From Cellulomonas flavigena DSM 20109 (GTDB lineage: Bacteria > Actinomycetota > Actinomycetes > Actinomycetales > Cellulomonadaceae): DNA of 64,000 nt. The stretch covers positions 1-64,000 of the forward strand of contig NC_014151.1 in assembly GCF_000092865.1 (NCBI RefSeq), read 5' to 3'. The position numbers and the translations under genes were made by a program. The notes beneath the pieces were generated by a model, which ran no database searches, was not told the DNA's origin, and worked only from the letters and a program-made list of their open reading frames with translations. This document shows positions 1 to 16,322 of the stretch, one piece after another (positions within the stretch are counted from its first letter, which is position 1; each line of letters begins with the position of its first letter).

Positions 1-67
1 ACTATGTGGACGACGGTCGCCCGTGCCACACTCAGGCAGCCGCACGACCCGACCATCGAGGTAGACG

Positions 68-1672
68 TTGTCACAGGACGAAGAGCCGACCCGCGTGTGG
101 GGCCACGTCGTCACGAGCCTCGAGGCGAGCCCCGACATCACGCCGCGGCAGCTCGCGTTCGTCCGCCTCGCGCACCCTCTGGGTCTGCTGGACGGCACGA
201 TGCTGCTCGCCGTCGGCAACGACCTCACCAAGGAGTACCTCGAGACGCGTGTCCGCGCCGAGGTGACGCAGGCGCTGACGGAGGCACTGGGTCGTGAGGC
301 CCGCTTCGCGATCACGGTCGATGCCGAGGTGGCCGACGACGTGCCGCCTGCGCTGCGGGTCGTCCCGCCGGCACCGTCCGCTCCCGCGGGGCCGTCGTAC
401 GACTCCCCCGCGTACGACGGCAACGCCTACGAGCCCCCCGGGTACGAGCGCAGCGCCGAGCAGCGCCCGGACCTCGCCCTCGTCACGTCGCACCCCGGGT
501 TCCTGCGCGACCAGGGGGCCGACGAGGACGCCGCCCTTGTCACTCCCGCCGAGCAGCCGGTCGAGGCCCGACCTTCTCTGCGTGCGGTCGACGGCTCCTC
601 GTACGACGCCCCCGCCCCTCGGCGCGGACTGTCCGAGCCGGCGCGGCTGAACCCGAAGTACCGCTTCGAGACCTTCGTCATCGGATCATCCAACCGCTTC
701 GCGCACGCCGCGGCCGTCGCGGTCGCGGAAGCGCCGGCCAAGGCGTACAACCCGCTGTTCATCTACGGCGACTCGGGACTCGGCAAGACGCACCTGCTCC
801 ACGCGATCGGCCACTACGCGCAGAACCTGTACCCGACGGTGCGCGTGCGCTACGTGAACTCCGAGGAGTTCACCAACGACTTCATCAACTCCATCGGTGA
901 GGGCAAGGCGGGCGCGTTCCAGCGCCGCTACCGCGAGGTCGACGTCCTGCTCATCGACGACATCCAGTTCCTGCAGGGCAAGGAACAGACGATGGAGGAG
1001 TTCTTCCACACGTTCAACACGCTCCACAACGCCAGCAAGCAGGTCGTCATCACGTCCGACGTCCCGCCGAAGCAGCTCAACGGGTTCGAGGACCGGATGC
1101 GCTCGCGCTTCGAGTGGGGGCTCATCACGGACGTGCAGCCGCCGGACCTCGAGACCCGCATCGCGATCCTGCGCAAGAAGGCGGCGAGCGAACGGCTCCA
1201 GGCGCCCGACGACGTGCTGGAGTACATCGCGTCGCGCATCTCGACCAACATCCGTGAGCTCGAGGGTGCGCTGATCCGTGTGACGGCGTTCGCCAACCTC
1301 AACCGTCAGCTGGTCGACGTGTCGCTCGCGGAGATCGTCCTCAAGGACCTCATCTCCGACGACCAGACTCAGGAGATCACCGCGACGACCGTCATCGGGC
1401 AGACGGCCGCGTACTTCGGCCTGTCGATCGAGGACCTGTGCGGCTCGAGCCGCTCGCGCGTGCTCGTCACCGCCCGGCAGATCGCGATGTACCTGTGCCG
1501 CGAGCTCACCGACCTGTCGTTGCCGAAGATCGGGCAGGCGTTCGGCGGTCGTGACCACACGACGGTGATGCACGCGAACCGCAAGATCCGCGAGCTCATG
1601 GCGGAGCGCCGGTCGATCTACAACCAGGTCACGGAGCTGACGAACCGCATCAAGCAGCAGCACCGCGGCTGA
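68..1672 (+). CDS. dnaA: Chromosomal replication initiator DnaA
   Basis: Replication initiator that binds DnaA boxes at oriC and opens the duplex. The 534-residue product has a variable, Pro/Tyr-rich linker (about residues 95-190), then the AAA+ ATPase core with Walker [10 protein letters not shown] and Walker [11 protein letters not shown], and a C-terminal box-binding domain containing [14 protein letters not shown]. The TTG at 68 is the most upstream possible start, because a TAG stands in frame at 62-64; GAGG at 58-61 can serve as ribosome binding site. oriC and dnaN follow directly. Length and architecture are normal for Actinobacteria, where the linker is long. Only the exact start is uncertain. 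Confidence 0.97.
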   Translation: MSQDEEPTRVWGHVVTSLEASPDITPRQLAFVRLAHPLGLLDGTMLLAVGNDLTKEYLETRVRAEVTQALTEALGREARFAITVDAEVADDVPPALRVVPPAPSAPAGPSYDSPAYDGNAYEPPGYERSAEQRPDLALVTSHPGFLRDQGADEDAALVTPAEQPVEARPSLRAVDGSSYDAPAPRRGLSEPARLNPKYRFETFVIGSSNRFAHAAAVAVAEAPAKAYNPLFIYGDSGLGKTHLLHAIGHYAQNLYPTVRVRYVNSEEFTNDFINSIGEGKAGAFQRRYREVDVLLIDDIQFLQGKEQTMEEFFHTFNTLHNASKQVVITSDVPPKQLNGFEDRMRSRFEWGLITDVQPPDLETRIAILRKKAASERLQAPDDVLEYIASRISTNIRELEGALIRVTAFANLNRQLVDVSLAEIVLKDLISDDQTQEITATTVIGQTAAYFGLSIEDLCGSSRSRVLVTARQIAMYLCRELTDLSLPKIGQAFGGRDHTTVMHANRKIRELMAERRSIYNQVTELTNRIKQQHRG

Positions 1673-2425
1673 TCGCCGTCCCCTCCCCTTCCACCTGCCT
1701 CGGGCAGACGCAACGGTTGTCCACAGGTTTGCCCACCGGCTGGGGACACTTGTGAACTCCTTCACCCTATCGGTCCAACCGGGCGTTCCCGGCTGGGCCG
1801 ACCGTCCTTCGCAACCCCCTGACCTGCGACGACGCAGCATCGCGGTGCGGCCCCGCATCGGCCGTCCCCCGGGTGAGACGATGTGGACACCTGTGGACGA
1901 GCGTGGCGATACCGGACACATCCACAGCTCTGTCCCCTGTCGGGGACGGGTGAAACATGCATGGGACGAATGTGCACACCTGTGTACAGAGCTGTGGACG
2001 ACGGTGGACGACGCGGGTGAGAGCTGTGGACGGCAGGTGCCTCACCGGTGGACACCGGAGGATGCTTCCGGCTCCGTCCACCACCGTCCACGGGTCGCCC
2101 GGCGTGGCGTCCCCAAGCTCCCCACACCCCGACACGCGGTGCGACCTGCGGCTCGACCGGTTTTCCCCATCGTCAACACCCCCGATGACGATGACGAACC
2201 ATTCATCAGAGGGGGATCCACACACCGGCGTGAGGGACGTGCCGACCGGCCCGAGCCGTGCACCTGCAGGACGAGCCGACGACGAGGCCGTGAGCCGTGT
2301 ACCGACCGTCGGACCTGTCGCGTAGTCTTCGAAGCAGCCCGCCAGCACCCGCTGACGCGCCTCGCCGTGCTCGCGTCCGCCCGCACGGCCGAGCGCACCC
2401 GGGCCGGACGACGAGAAGGTGATGC
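1673..2425. other. oriC replication origin (DnaA-box cluster)
   Basis: This 753-bp gene-free stretch lies between dnaA and dnaN, the usual site of oriC in Actinobacteria. It holds many 9-mers close to the actinobacterial DnaA box TTGTCCACA: a perfect copy at 1717-1725, and reverse-strand or near copies at 1882-1890 (TGTGGACAC), 1892-1900, 1918-1926, 1993-2001 and 2025-2033, with weaker ones near 2003 and 2048. Both orientations are present. No convincing protein is encoded here. The last part (about 2300-2425) should contain the dnaN promoter. Confidence 0.93.
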
Positions 2426-3556
2426 ATGAGGTTCCGCGTCGATCGAGACGTGCTCGCCGATGCCGTCACGTGGACCGCACGCAGCCTGCCGACCCGACCG
2501 CCGGTGCCCGTCCTGGCAGGTGTGCGCATCGAGGCGGACACCACCGGCACGGTTCAGCTCTCGAGCTTCGACTACGAGGTCTCGGCACGCGCGCAGCTCC
2601 CCGCCGACGTGAGCGAGCCCGGCACGGTCCTGGTGTCCGGGCGGCTGCTCGCCGAGATCTCCCGCGCCCTGCCGGCCAAGCCCGTCGACGTCGTCCTGGA
2701 CGGCACGAAGGTGCAGGTCACCTGCGGTGCCAGCCGCTTCACGCTGCTGACGATGCCGGTCGAGGACTACCCCAGCCTGCCGGTCATGCCCGAGGTCACG
2801 GGCACGGTCGACGGGGACGAGCTGACGCACGCCGTCGCGCAGGTCTCCGTGGCCGCGAGCCGCGACGACACCCTGCCGCTGCTCACGGGCGTGCGTGTCG
2901 AGATCGAGGGCGAGCGCGTGACCCTCCTGGCGACCGACCGGTACCGCCTCGCGCTGCGCGAGATGACGTGGAAGCCGGCGAGCCCCACCGTCGAGGCCGT
3001 CGCGCTGGTCCGCGCCCGCACGCTGTCCGACGCGGCCAAGTCGCTGGGCGGTGCCGGCTCGGTCTCCGTCGCGCTGTCGGACGGCGGCGGTGTCGACCTC
3101 ATCGGCTTCGAGGCCGGCGGACGTCAGACCACCAGCCTGCTCGTCGACGGCGACTACCCGCCCGTGCGCCGCCTGTTCCCGGACGAGACGCCGATCCACG
3201 CGATCGTCCACCGCCAGGCCCTCGCCGAGGCCGCCAAGCGCGTCGCCCTCGTCGCGGAGCGCAACACCCCGATCCGCCTGTCGTTCAGCGACGGCCAGGT
3301 CGTCCTCGACGCGGGGCAGGGCGACGACGCGCAGGCCTCGGAGGCCCTCGAGGCGTCGCTGGTCGGCGACGACATCTCGGTCGCATTCAACCCGCAGTTC
3401 CTCGCCGACGGCCTGGGCGCGCTGGACACGACCTTCGTGCGGATGTCCTTCACGCACCCGAACAAGCCGGTGGAGTTCACCGGGCAGGAGTCGCTCGAGG
3501 GCGACGACCGCAAGGACTACCGCTACCTGCTGGTCCCGATCCGCTTCGCGACCTGA
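2426..3556 (+). CDS. dnaN: DNA polymerase III beta subunit (sliding clamp)
   Basis: Ring-shaped processivity clamp that tethers DNA polymerase III and repair polymerases to DNA. The product is 376 residues, normal for the family, and starts MRFRVDRDVLADAV. The three clamp domains are continuous, and it ends in the typical YRYLLVPIR tail. The ATG at 2426 follows GAGAAGG with good spacing. It lies downstream of oriC and upstream of gnd and recF, the standard actinobacterial order. Confidence 0.97.
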   Translation: MRFRVDRDVLADAVTWTARSLPTRPPVPVLAGVRIEADTTGTVQLSSFDYEVSARAQLPADVSEPGTVLVSGRLLAEISRALPAKPVDVVLDGTKVQVTCGASRFTLLTMPVEDYPSLPVMPEVTGTVDGDELTHAVAQVSVAASRDDTLPLLTGVRVEIEGERVTLLATDRYRLALREMTWKPASPTVEAVALVRARTLSDAAKSLGGAGSVSVALSDGGGVDLIGFEAGGRQTTSLLVDGDYPPVRRLFPDETPIHAIVHRQALAEAAKRVALVAERNTPIRLSFSDGQVVLDAGQGDDAQASEALEASLVGDDISVAFNPQFLADGLGALDTTFVRMSFTHPNKPVEFTGQESLEGDDRKDYRYLLVPIRFAT

Positions 3557-3657
3557 CCTCACCCCCGCGCGTTCGCGCGGCAGGTGCGGCACAGTGGCCG
3601 GGGACGGTCGCGGGACGACCGGCGACCACGACGCGCGGTGAGAGGGGCTGGACGACG

Positions 3658-4587
<930 letters not shown>

Positions 4588-4592
4588 GTCGC

Positions 4593-5789
4593 GTGTACGT
4601 CGCGCACCTGTCCCTCACCGACTTCCGGTCGTACCCGCAGGTCGAGCTGCCGCTCGAGCCGGGCATCACCGCGCTCGTCGGCCCCAACGGGCAGGGCAAG
4701 ACGAACCTCGTCGAGGCCGTCGGGTACGTCGCGACGCTCGGAAGTCACCGGGTGCCCTCGGACGCGGCCCTCGTCAGGGCCGGCACGAGCCGCGCGGTCG
4801 TGCGCGCCAAGGTGGTGCGTGAGGAGCGGTCGACGCTCGTCGAGGTCGAGATCACGCCCGGGAAGGCCAACCGGTCGCGCGTCAACGGCGGCTCCCCCGG
4901 TCGGGCGCGCGACGTCCTCGGCATCCTGCGCACGGTGCTGTTCGCCCCGGAGGACCTCGCCCTGGTCAAGGGTGACCCGGACGGTCGGCGCCGGTTCCTC
5001 GACGAGCTGCTGGTCCAGCTCACGCCGCGGATCGCGGGCGTCCTGGGGGACTACGAACGGGTGCTGCGGCAGCGCTCGGCACTCCTGAAGTCCGCGGCGG
5101 CCGCGACGCGTGCGCGCGCGGGTGCGGACCTGCGCACGCTCGACGTGTGGGACGCCAAGCTCGCGCAGACCGGCGCCCAGGTCGTCGTCGCACGTCAGGC
5201 CCTGGTGCGGGCGCTGCAGCCGCGTGCTGCCGACGCGTACCGCCAGGTCAGCGCAGGCCAGGGCGAGCTGGTGCTGACGTACCGATCGTCTCTCGACGCC
5301 GCCCTGGACGAGGCTCCGGACGCCCTGACGGGTGCGCCGGACGTGGGCGTCGAGCTCGTCGAGGCGCGCCTGCTCGACGCGATGGGCCGGCTGCGCGGCA
5401 AGGAGATCGAGCGGGGCGTGTGCCTGGTCGGCCCGCACCGCGACGACCTGGTGCTCGAGCTCGGCGGGCTGCCGGCCAAGGGGTACGCGAGCCACGGCGA
5501 GTCGTGGTCCGTGGCCCTCGCGCTGCGGCTCGCGTCGTACGGGTTGCTGACGCACGGCGTGGACGACGCCGGTGCGTGGTCGGCGGACTGGGGGCCGGAC
5601 GGTGAGCCCGTGCTCATCCTGGACGACGTGTTCGCCGAGCTGGACGCACGCCGCCGCGAGCGGCTCGCGGAGCTGGTCGCGCCCGCGCGGCAGGTGCTGG
5701 TGACCGCTGCGGTCCCGCAGGACGTGCCGGAGCCGCTCGCGGGTGCGCGCGTCGACGTGCTGGGTGGGGAGGTCGCCCGTGTCCTCTAG
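4593..5789 (+). CDS. recF: DNA replication and repair protein RecF
   Basis: SMC-like ATPase that helps load RecA at single-strand gaps and stalled forks. The 398-residue product begins at GTG 4593 ([14 protein letters not shown]), five bases after the gnd stop. Walker [10 protein letters not shown] lies near residue 33, the signature region and Walker [15 protein letters not shown] near the C terminus. The frame is open upstream but those residues are the gnd gene read in another frame. The 3' end overlaps the next gene by 11 bases, suggesting translational coupling. Confidence 0.95.
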   Translation: MYVAHLSLTDFRSYPQVELPLEPGITALVGPNGQGKTNLVEAVGYVATLGSHRVPSDAALVRAGTSRAVVRAKVVREERSTLVEVEITPGKANRSRVNGGSPGRARDVLGILRTVLFAPEDLALVKGDPDGRRRFLDELLVQLTPRIAGVLGDYERVLRQRSALLKSAAAATRARAGADLRTLDVWDAKLAQTGAQVVVARQALVRALQPRAADAYRQVSAGQGELVLTYRSSLDAALDEAPDALTGAPDVGVELVEARLLDAMGRLRGKEIERGVCLVGPHRDDLVLELGGLPAKGYASHGESWSVALALRLASYGLLTHGVDDAGAWSADWGPDGEPVLILDDVFAELDARRRERLAELVAPARQVLVTAAVPQDVPEPLAGARVDVLGGEVARVL

Positions 5790-6402
5790 GCCGGGTCCGC
5801 GCCCGGCGTCCCCCGCGGCGGCCCGCCGGGCGGACGCGCCCCCGGCGGACGCGGGCGACGACGCCCTCCTGCCCGCCCCGACGGCGGTGCCGGACGGCCT
5901 GCCCGTCTCGGAGCTGGTGACGCTCACGCCGCCGGAGCAGGTGGCGCGCGCGGCCCTCGCGCGCGCCAAGGCTGCGGCGCGAGCGCGCGGCCTGCGTCCC
6001 GGCGTGGTGCGCGGCACGGCGACGACGAGCGGTGCGGCGCCCGGACCGCGCGACCCGCAGCCACTGGCCGTGTCCGCGGGCCTGCTGGCGCGTGACCTGG
6101 GCTGGGAGCCGGGCCTCGTGGTGGGCGACCTGGTGCACCGGTGGGCACAGATCGTCGGGCCGCAGGTCGCGGACCACTGCGAGTACGTGTCGTTCGCGTC
6201 CGGTCTGCTGACGGTGCGGGCGTCGTCGACGGCGTGGGCGGCGAACCTGCGGTTGCTGGCGCCGGCGATGCTCGCGCGGTTCGACGAGGCGCTGGGGGCA
6301 GGTGTCGTCGTGCAGGTCGACGTGCTCGGTCCGGTCGGCCACGGCTTCGGCCGCGGCCCGCGCCGCGTGGCGGGCCGGGGCCCGCGCGACACGTACGGCT
6401 GA
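5779..6402 (+). CDS. DUF721/DciA-like protein
   Basis: A 207-residue DUF721 protein. DciA proteins of this fold load or support the replicative helicase DnaB in bacteria without DnaC; the role here is inferred from family and position. The N-terminal half is low-complexity Pro/Ala/Arg; the conserved domain is the C-terminal part ([15 protein letters not shown] through [18 protein letters not shown]). GTG at 5779 follows a strong GGGGAGG and overlaps the recF end by 11 bases. Its position between recF and gyrB is standard in Actinobacteria. Confidence 0.9.
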   Translation: MSSRPGPRPASPAAARRADAPPADAGDDALLPAPTAVPDGLPVSELVTLTPPEQVARAALARAKAAARARGLRPGVVRGTATTSGAAPGPRDPQPLAVSAGLLARDLGWEPGLVVGDLVHRWAQIVGPQVADHCEYVSFASGLLTVRASSTAWAANLRLLAPAMLARFDEALGAGVVVQVDVLGPVGHGFGRGPRRVAGRGPRDTYG

Positions 6403-8709
<2,307 letters not shown>

Positions 8710-8775
8710 TGCGGGCGCCGGCGTGCCGGCGCACCGTGACCCCGACGTGGTACCGACGACTGGAGTGACCCGCAC

Positions 8776-11384
<2,609 letters not shown>

Positions 11385-11388
<4 letters not shown>

Positions 11389-12302
11389 GCGAGACGCCCC
11401 CCTCGATCCCCCCACGTCGGCGACCCACGTCGCCGACGACGAGCTCGAGCCGCCCCGACCAGGGCGGCGGTGTGCAGGCCGCCGACCACGGTGGCTCCTC
11501 GTGGGCGTCCCTCGGGGACGACTCGACCCCGCCGACGTACACGGTCGACGTGCGCAGCAGCGCACTGCCCCCGGCGTCGACCTCCACGGGGCGCACGTCG
11601 GCCCCGTCGGGCCCCCGGCCCGACGACCGGCCGCGGTCCGGCTCGACGGCCCCGCACCGGACGCCGACGGCGGGTGAAGAGCACGGCGGCGACGAGCCCC
11701 CGTCGCCGCTGGTCACGGCGGTCGACGCGACGACCGTCTGGCTGAAGAAGGCCGCCGGTGTCACGGGTTCGGGCCTGTCGAGGGCGTACTCTCAGCTGAC
11801 CAAGCCCCGCAGCGAGGACGACCCGATGACCACCACGCCGACCGCCGGTGCCGCGCAGCGCCCGGCCGCACGGACCACGGCGCCCGTGACCGGCGCGACC
11901 CCGCGCCCGGCGACCGGTCGCATCCCCACGGTGGGCGGCGGTCCGCGCCGCGTGCGCCTGGCGATCTCGCGGGTCGACCCGTGGTCGGTCATGAAGCTCG
12001 CGTTCCTGCTCTCGGTGGCGATCGGCATCATGATCGTCGTCGCGGCCGTGGTCGTGTGGTTCACGCTCGACAGCCTGCAGGTGTTCACCCAGATCGACGG
12101 GCTGGTCCGCCAGGTCGTCGGCAAGGAGAGCCCGCTGGACATCCTGTCGTACGTGTCGTTCCAGAAGACGGTGTCGGCGGCCACGCTCGTGGGTGTCATC
12201 GACGTCTTCCTGCTGACGGCGCTCGCGACGATCGGCGCGTTCCTCTACAACATCGTGGCGGCGCTGGTCGGCGGCGTGAACGTCACGATGACGGACGAGT
12301 GA
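11385..12302 (+). CDS. DUF3566 membrane protein
   Basis: A 305-residue protein with about 190 residues of Pro/Thr/Ser-rich, probably disordered N terminus and a C-terminal DUF3566 domain. That domain starts at [18 protein letters not shown] and has two predicted membrane helices (about residues 200-225 and 262-290). The function is unknown; the gene follows gyrA throughout Actinobacteria. ATG 11385 overlaps the gyrA stop (ATGA) and is preceded by CGGAGGA, so it is translated from the gyrA message. The long N-terminal region is lineage-variable. Confidence 0.9.
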
Positions 12303-12443
12303 GCCTGCCGCCGCACCTTCCGGGACGACCCGGCAGCACCGCTCCCGCCGGTTTGGGCGCGGCGGCCTGCCTGGGGTAGTCTCGACCGTCGCGCCCACCG
12401 GTGCGGATCCCCGGCCAGGGATCGGTTCCGGCGGACGTGTCAC

Positions 12444-12517
12444 GGGCCTATAGCTCAGACGGTTAGAGCGCTTCCCTGATAAGGAAGAGGTCACAGGTTC
12501 AAGTCCTGTTAGGCCCA
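12444..12517 (+). tRNA. tRNA-Ile (GAT)
   Basis: The acceptor arm GGGCCTA (12444-12450) pairs with TAGGCCC (12510-12516), and A12517 is the discriminator. The anticodon stem CTTCC/GGAAG encloses a loop with anticodon GAT at 12478-12480, and the T arm contains GGTTCAAGTCC. No CCA is encoded. It lies between DUF3566 and the DLW-39 gene, as in related genomes. Confidence 0.97.
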
Positions 12518-12576
12518 CGCTGCCGGTACGCACGTCGTACCGCGGTCTGCCGGCACCACCCGAGACGGGGGATCCG

Positions 12577-12696
12577 ATGAAGAAGCTCCTGGTTCTTGCC
12601 GCTCTCGCGGCCGTCGGCTACGTCGCCTGGCAGAAGTACGCGGAGGACCGTGACGAGCGGGACCTCTGGGCCGAGGTCACCGACACCTTCGAGTGA
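12577..12696 (+). CDS. DLW-39 family small membrane protein
   Basis: A 39-codon gene between tRNA-Ile and tRNA-Ala, encoding MKKLLVLAALAAVGYVAWQK followed by an acidic tail with the signature Asp-Leu-Trp and ending DTFE. This exactly fits the actinobacterial DLW-39 family: 39 residues, a single N-terminal membrane helix, and a DLW motif. Its function is unknown. ATG 12577 is preceded by GACGGGGGATCC. Its position beside the tRNA genes is conserved. Confidence 0.9.
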   Translation: MKKLLVLAALAAVGYVAWQKYAEDRDERDLWAEVTDTFE

Positions 12697-12712
12697 GGTC
12701 CCGGCCCGCCCG

Positions 12713-12785
12713 GGGGCCATGGCGCAATTGGTAGCGCACCTGCTTTGCAAGCAGGGGGTTAGGGGTTCGAGTCCCCTTGGCTCCA
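12713..12785 (+). tRNA. tRNA-Ala (TGC)
   Basis: The acceptor arm GGGGCCA (12713-12719) pairs with TGGCTCC (12778-12784, one G-T wobble), and A12785 is the discriminator. The anticodon stem CCTGC/GCAGG holds loop TTTGCAA with anticodon TGC at 12746-12748. The T arm GGGGTTCGAGTCCCC is perfect. No CCA is encoded. Confidence 0.97.
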
Positions 12786-12795
12786 CCCGAGCCGG

Positions 12796-12824
12796 ACGGC
12801 GCAGGACCTCACGTCCTGCGCCGT
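12796..12824 (+). terminator. Terminator hairpin after tRNA-Ala
   Basis: A 12-bp perfect stem, ACGGCGCAGGAC (12796-12807) with GTCCTGCGCCGT (12813-12824), and a 5-nt loop, just after tRNA-Ala. There is no long T tract, which is common in very G+C-rich Actinobacteria. Confidence 0.75.
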
Positions 12825-12977
12825 TCGTGCGCCTGTGCACCTTCGCCTGCCCTTTCGGACGTGCCCTCCGGCAGCGGGGTGGTTCTAGCCTGACGCGATC
12901 ACAGGGCTGACCGCACCGGCGCCGCGTGCGTCGGGTGCCCTCCGCCCTTCCGGTTCACCGCGATCAGGGGGCTTGCC

Positions 12978-13370
12978 GTGGAGCGCGAGAAGAGCGATGT
13001 GCTGACCGAGACCGTCCGCCTGCAGGCCGCACGCGCCGTCGCGTGCGGCGACCTGCCGGACGACGTCCTGACGGACGTCGGACGTCGGCTCGGTGACCTG
13101 CGCGTCAGCAAGTACATCAAGTGGCTCGACATCTGCATGTACGGGATCTGCATCGACCTGGACTTCCCGTGGGACATCTGGCAGCACGGGGTCTTCGACG
13201 AGATCTTCGACGACGGGCTCCCCGTCCACCGCCTCGGGTTCGAGGCCGTGGGGCTCGAGCGCCCGGAGGTCGCCAGGGTGCGCGTGGAGTACCGCGTCGA
13301 CGAGCTCGCGGCGAAGGTGCAGCCGCGGTTCACCGGCCTGCGTCTGCCCCAGGACCCGATCCCCGTCTGA
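12978..13370 (+). CDS. Uncharacterised 130-residue protein paired with radical SAM enzyme
   Basis: I do not recognise this family. GTG 12978 follows CAGGGGG at 12965-12971. The 130-residue product is mostly acidic and helical at its N terminus (MEREKSDVLTETVRLQAARA). Its middle is rich in aromatics and has two close cysteines (WLDICMYGICIDLDFPWDIW). There is no signal peptide. Its stop directly abuts the start of a radical SAM gene, so the two are probably co-translated. It may be a substrate, a peptide-recognition partner or an unrelated coupled gene; the sequence alone does not decide. Confidence 0.75.
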   Translation: MEREKSDVLTETVRLQAARAVACGDLPDDVLTDVGRRLGDLRVSKYIKWLDICMYGICIDLDFPWDIWQHGVFDEIFDDGLPVHRLGFEAVGLERPEVARVRVEYRVDELAAKVQPRFTGLRLPQDPIPV

Positions 13371-13373
13371 GTG

Positions 13374-14390
13374 ATGGCCGACGCCGCGGGCGCACGGGCG
13401 CAGACCGTCGTCCAGCTCCACCCGACGCTCGCCTGCAACCTGACCTGCGCCCACTGCTACAGCTCGTCGTCGCCGCACGAGCGCGGCGGGACGGACCCCG
13501 CCGCGCTCGAGCGCGCGCTGCCGGAGCTCGCCGCGGAGGGCTACCGGGTGGTCAGCGTGTCCGGTGGCGAGCCGTTCCTCTACCCGCACCTGCAACGCGT
13601 CGCGAGGGCGGCACACGCGGCCGGCATGCGCGTCAACCTCGTCACCAACGGCACGGTCCGCGTCCCGTCCTGGGTCCTCGACGACCCGGCGTCCCTCGAC
13701 GTGGTCGCCGTCAGCCTCGACGGCACGGCATCCCGGCACGACGAGCTGCGCCGCCGCGCGGGCGCCTTCGACCGGGCCCTCGGCACGCTCCGGCGGCTGC
13801 GTGCGCACGGGGTCCGGACGGCCGTCGTGTCGTGCGTGACGCGTGCGTCCCTGCCCGACGTGCCCGACCTCTACGAGGTGTGCGCGGCGGAGGGCGTCGA
13901 CCTGCTCCGGCTGCACCCGCTGGCGCGGGTGGGCCGTGGGACCGAGCTCGTCGACGAGCCGGGCGGCGGTCTGGGGCTCGACGCGGCGCAGCTGCTGCGG
14001 CTCCGGGTCGTCGCGGAGATGCTGAGCACGATGGGCGGCCCGGTCGTCGTGGCCGACGCCCCGCTGGCCGGCGAGCTGCGGGCGCTCGCGCGGGACGCAG
14101 CAGCGCGCCGCGCGGGCTCGGACCGCGCCGCGCTGGCCGACACCGTCAACCCGCTGGTCGTGCGCGAGGACGGCGCGGTCCTCCCCTTCGCCTACGGCCT
14201 GCCGGTGAGCTGCTCGCTGGGCACGCTCGAGTCGTTCACCGCCGGCTCCGAGGCGCACCGGCGGGGCCGCGCGGCGGCCGAACTGCTGGAACGCGCCGTC
14301 GCGGCGCTGCCCGAGGACGACGGCGCGTGCCTCGACTGGGAGGCGCACCTCGTGCGCTGCGCGTCGTCCGTCGGGGTCGGCGGGCGCTGA
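13374..14390 (+). CDS. Radical SAM protein
   Basis: A radical S-adenosylmethionine enzyme of about 338 residues. The [4Fe-4S] motif CNLTCAHC is at residues 21-28, followed by the SAM-binding SGGEPFLYPHL and NLVTNGT. This is the MoaA/PqqE/MftC-like type that often modifies peptides. The C terminus has scattered Cys (VSCSLG, GACLDWEAHLVRC) but not a full canonical SPASM cysteine set. The start may be GTG 13371 or ATG 13374, immediately after the stop of the 130-residue gene, so coupling is likely. The substrate is unknown. Confidence 0.88.
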   Translation: MADAAGARAQTVVQLHPTLACNLTCAHCYSSSSPHERGGTDPAALERALPELAAEGYRVVSVSGGEPFLYPHLQRVARAAHAAGMRVNLVTNGTVRVPSWVLDDPASLDVVAVSLDGTASRHDELRRRAGAFDRALGTLRRLRAHGVRTAVVSCVTRASLPDVPDLYEVCAAEGVDLLRLHPLARVGRGTELVDEPGGGLGLDAAQLLRLRVVAEMLSTMGGPVVVADAPLAGELRALARDAAARRAGSDRAALADTVNPLVVREDGAVLPFAYGLPVSCSLGTLESFTAGSEAHRRGRAAAELLERAVAALPEDDGACLDWEAHLVRCASSVGVGGR

Positions 14391-14509
14391 CGCCGCCGTA
14401 TTCACCACGACAGCACGCACCCGCACCGGGCATCCTCCTGCGCGGCCCACGCACCGGCGTGCGGCCGGTCCGACGCCACCGCCGACGACCTGCTGCGAGG
14501 AGGGATGAC

Positions 14510-15739
14510 ATGACCACCACCACGTTCCCGGTCGAGCTGCGCGGCACCGCGGCGCCGACGCTGATGTGGGCCCACGAGCACGACGTCGAGCAGGCAGCGC
14601 TGCAGCAGCTGCGCAACATCGCGGCGCTCCCCTGGGTGCACGGCGTGCGTGTCATGCCGGACGTCCACCTCGGCAAGGGAGCGACCGTCGGGTCGGTCAT
14701 CGCGATGCGCGACGCGGTCTCCCCCAACGCCGTCGGCGTCGACATCGGCTGCGGCATGATCGGCGTCCGCACGTCCCTGACGGCCGCGGACCTCCCGGAC
14801 GACCTGCACGCGCTGCGCACGGCCGTCGAGTCCCGGATCCCCGTCGGGTTCCACGCGCACGACGACCCGGTCGACCTGCGCCGGCTGCGGCCCATCGGGG
14901 CCACGGCCCGCACGGCCGAGGCGCTGCGGGGTGCGGACGCCTTCTGGGCGCGGTTCGAGACGCTGACGCCGCGGGTGCAGCAGCTGGAGTCCCGGGCGCG
15001 CAAGCAGCTCGGGTCGCTCGGCGGCGGCAACCACTTCCTCGAGGTGTGCCTCGACCAGGACGACCAGGTGTGGCTGCAGCTGCACTCGGGGTCCCGGAAC
15101 ATCGGCAAGTCCCTCGCGGAGGTGCACGTCGCGGTCGCGAAGGGCCAGCCGCACAACCAGGGCCTCGTCGACCGGGACCTCGCGGTCCTGCTCGCCGGGA
15201 CACCGGAGATGGACGCGTACCTCAACGACCTGTGGTGGGCGCAGGAGTACGCGGCGCGGTCCCGGGCGGTGATGATGACGCTGTTCGTCGACGCCGTACG
15301 CGCCACGTTCGCCGACCGTGACGTGACCTTCGAGGAGGTCGCGAACGTCCACCACAACTACGTCGCGACCGAGCACATCGACGGTGCCGACCTCGTCGTG
15401 ACCCGCAAGGGCGCGATCCGGGCCGGCGCCGGCGACCTGGGCCTGATCCCGGGGTCCATGGGCACCGGCTCGTACATCGTGCGGGGCCTGGGCAACCCGG
15501 CGTCGTACTGGTCCGCGTCGCACGGCGCGGGCCGGCGGATGTCGCGGGCCGCGGCCAAGCGGACGTTCACGCTCGACGACCTCGCGGCGCAGACCGCGGG
15601 CGTCGAGTGCCGCAAGGACGCCGGGGTGCTCGACGAGATCCCCGGCGCGTACAAGGACCTCGACGAGGTCATCGCGGCGCAGGCCGACCTCGTGGAGGTC
15701 GTCGCGCGCCTGCGGACGATCGTCTGCGTCAAGGGCTGA
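14510..15739 (+). CDS. rtcB: RNA-splicing ligase RtcB
   Basis: GTP- and Mn2+-dependent RNA ligase joining 2',3'-cyclic phosphate (3'-P) ends to 5'-OH ends, used in RNA repair. The 409-residue product carries the family blocks [32 protein letters not shown], the His-rich [13 protein letters not shown] and, near the C terminus, [14 protein letters not shown] with the guanylylated-His region. ATG 14510 follows a strong GAGGAGGGA. The frame is open upstream only by shadowing of the radical SAM gene. No rtcA or RtcR-type regulator is adjacent. Confidence 0.95.
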   Translation: MTTTTFPVELRGTAAPTLMWAHEHDVEQAALQQLRNIAALPWVHGVRVMPDVHLGKGATVGSVIAMRDAVSPNAVGVDIGCGMIGVRTSLTAADLPDDLHALRTAVESRIPVGFHAHDDPVDLRRLRPIGATARTAEALRGADAFWARFETLTPRVQQLESRARKQLGSLGGGNHFLEVCLDQDDQVWLQLHSGSRNIGKSLAEVHVAVAKGQPHNQGLVDRDLAVLLAGTPEMDAYLNDLWWAQEYAARSRAVMMTLFVDAVRATFADRDVTFEEVANVHHNYVATEHIDGADLVVTRKGAIRAGAGDLGLIPGSMGTGSYIVRGLGNPASYWSASHGAGRRMSRAAAKRTFTLDDLAAQTAGVECRKDAGVLDEIPGAYKDLDEVIAAQADLVEVVARLRTIVCVKG

Positions 15740-15767
15740 CACGCCCCTGACCTGCACGGACAGCACC

Positions 15768-15799
15768 CTCGGCCGGCCCGCTCCCGCGGGCCGGCCGAG
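15768..15799 (+). terminator. Terminator hairpin after rtcB
   Basis: A 14-bp perfect G+C stem, CTCGGCCGGCCCGC (15768-15781) with GCGGGCCGGCCGAG (15786-15799), and a 4-nt loop, 29 bases after the rtcB stop. It separates rtcB from the cold-shock transcription unit. Confidence 0.85.
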
Positions 15800-16322
15800 A
15801 GTGGGCCTGGCGCCTGGCCGCGACTCGTGTACAGTCGTCACCGCGTCATGCCGCGAGAACACGACCGCGGCGCACTTCGGTCCCGCGCATCGGAGCGCAG
15901 GACAGCACGCACCGGCGGACCACCGCCGACCAGGATCTCCGCCGCAGCGGCGGAGCGGAAGCAGAGAGTCACCCATCACCACCACGCATCTCGAGAGTCC
16001 CTCGACCGCACCTGCGGCGAGCGCGACCTCCCCCGCGGCACCTGTCTGGCGTGCCGCCGACGACGACCTGTGGGTCGGCACGGTCGACGGCGAGTACGCC
16101 GGCCTGATCGCCCGCCACCCCGACGGCTACCACGCCCACGACCGCCTGACGCGGCCGGTGGGCGTCGCCCCGACGTTCGACCGTGCGACGTGCCTCCTGG
16201 CACCGGCCGCACCCGCCCACCGGCGTGCACGACGCACGTCGACCCTCCATCGTCCGCGCCCGTCCGGGCGTGGCAACCGGCTCCGCAGCAGCGTGCCGGC
16301 AGGCACGACGAAAGAAGACACC
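15800..16322 (+). other. Long leader of cspA holding an in-frame, protein-like open stretch
   Basis: A TGTACAGT at 15828-15835 looks like a -10 element, so this is probably the cspA promoter and 5' leader (about 480 nt). The frame of cspA stays open through the whole leader. From 15975, where an ATC stands, it reads [11 protein letters not shown] and then a protein-like block, [20 protein letters not shown], with YHAHDRL. That block has the composition of a real small protein. There is no ATG, GTG or TTG in the right place, and only a weak AGAGAG at 15963-15968. Options are a leader ORF with a non-standard start, an N-terminally extended Csp, or a decayed gene. Confidence 0.4.
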
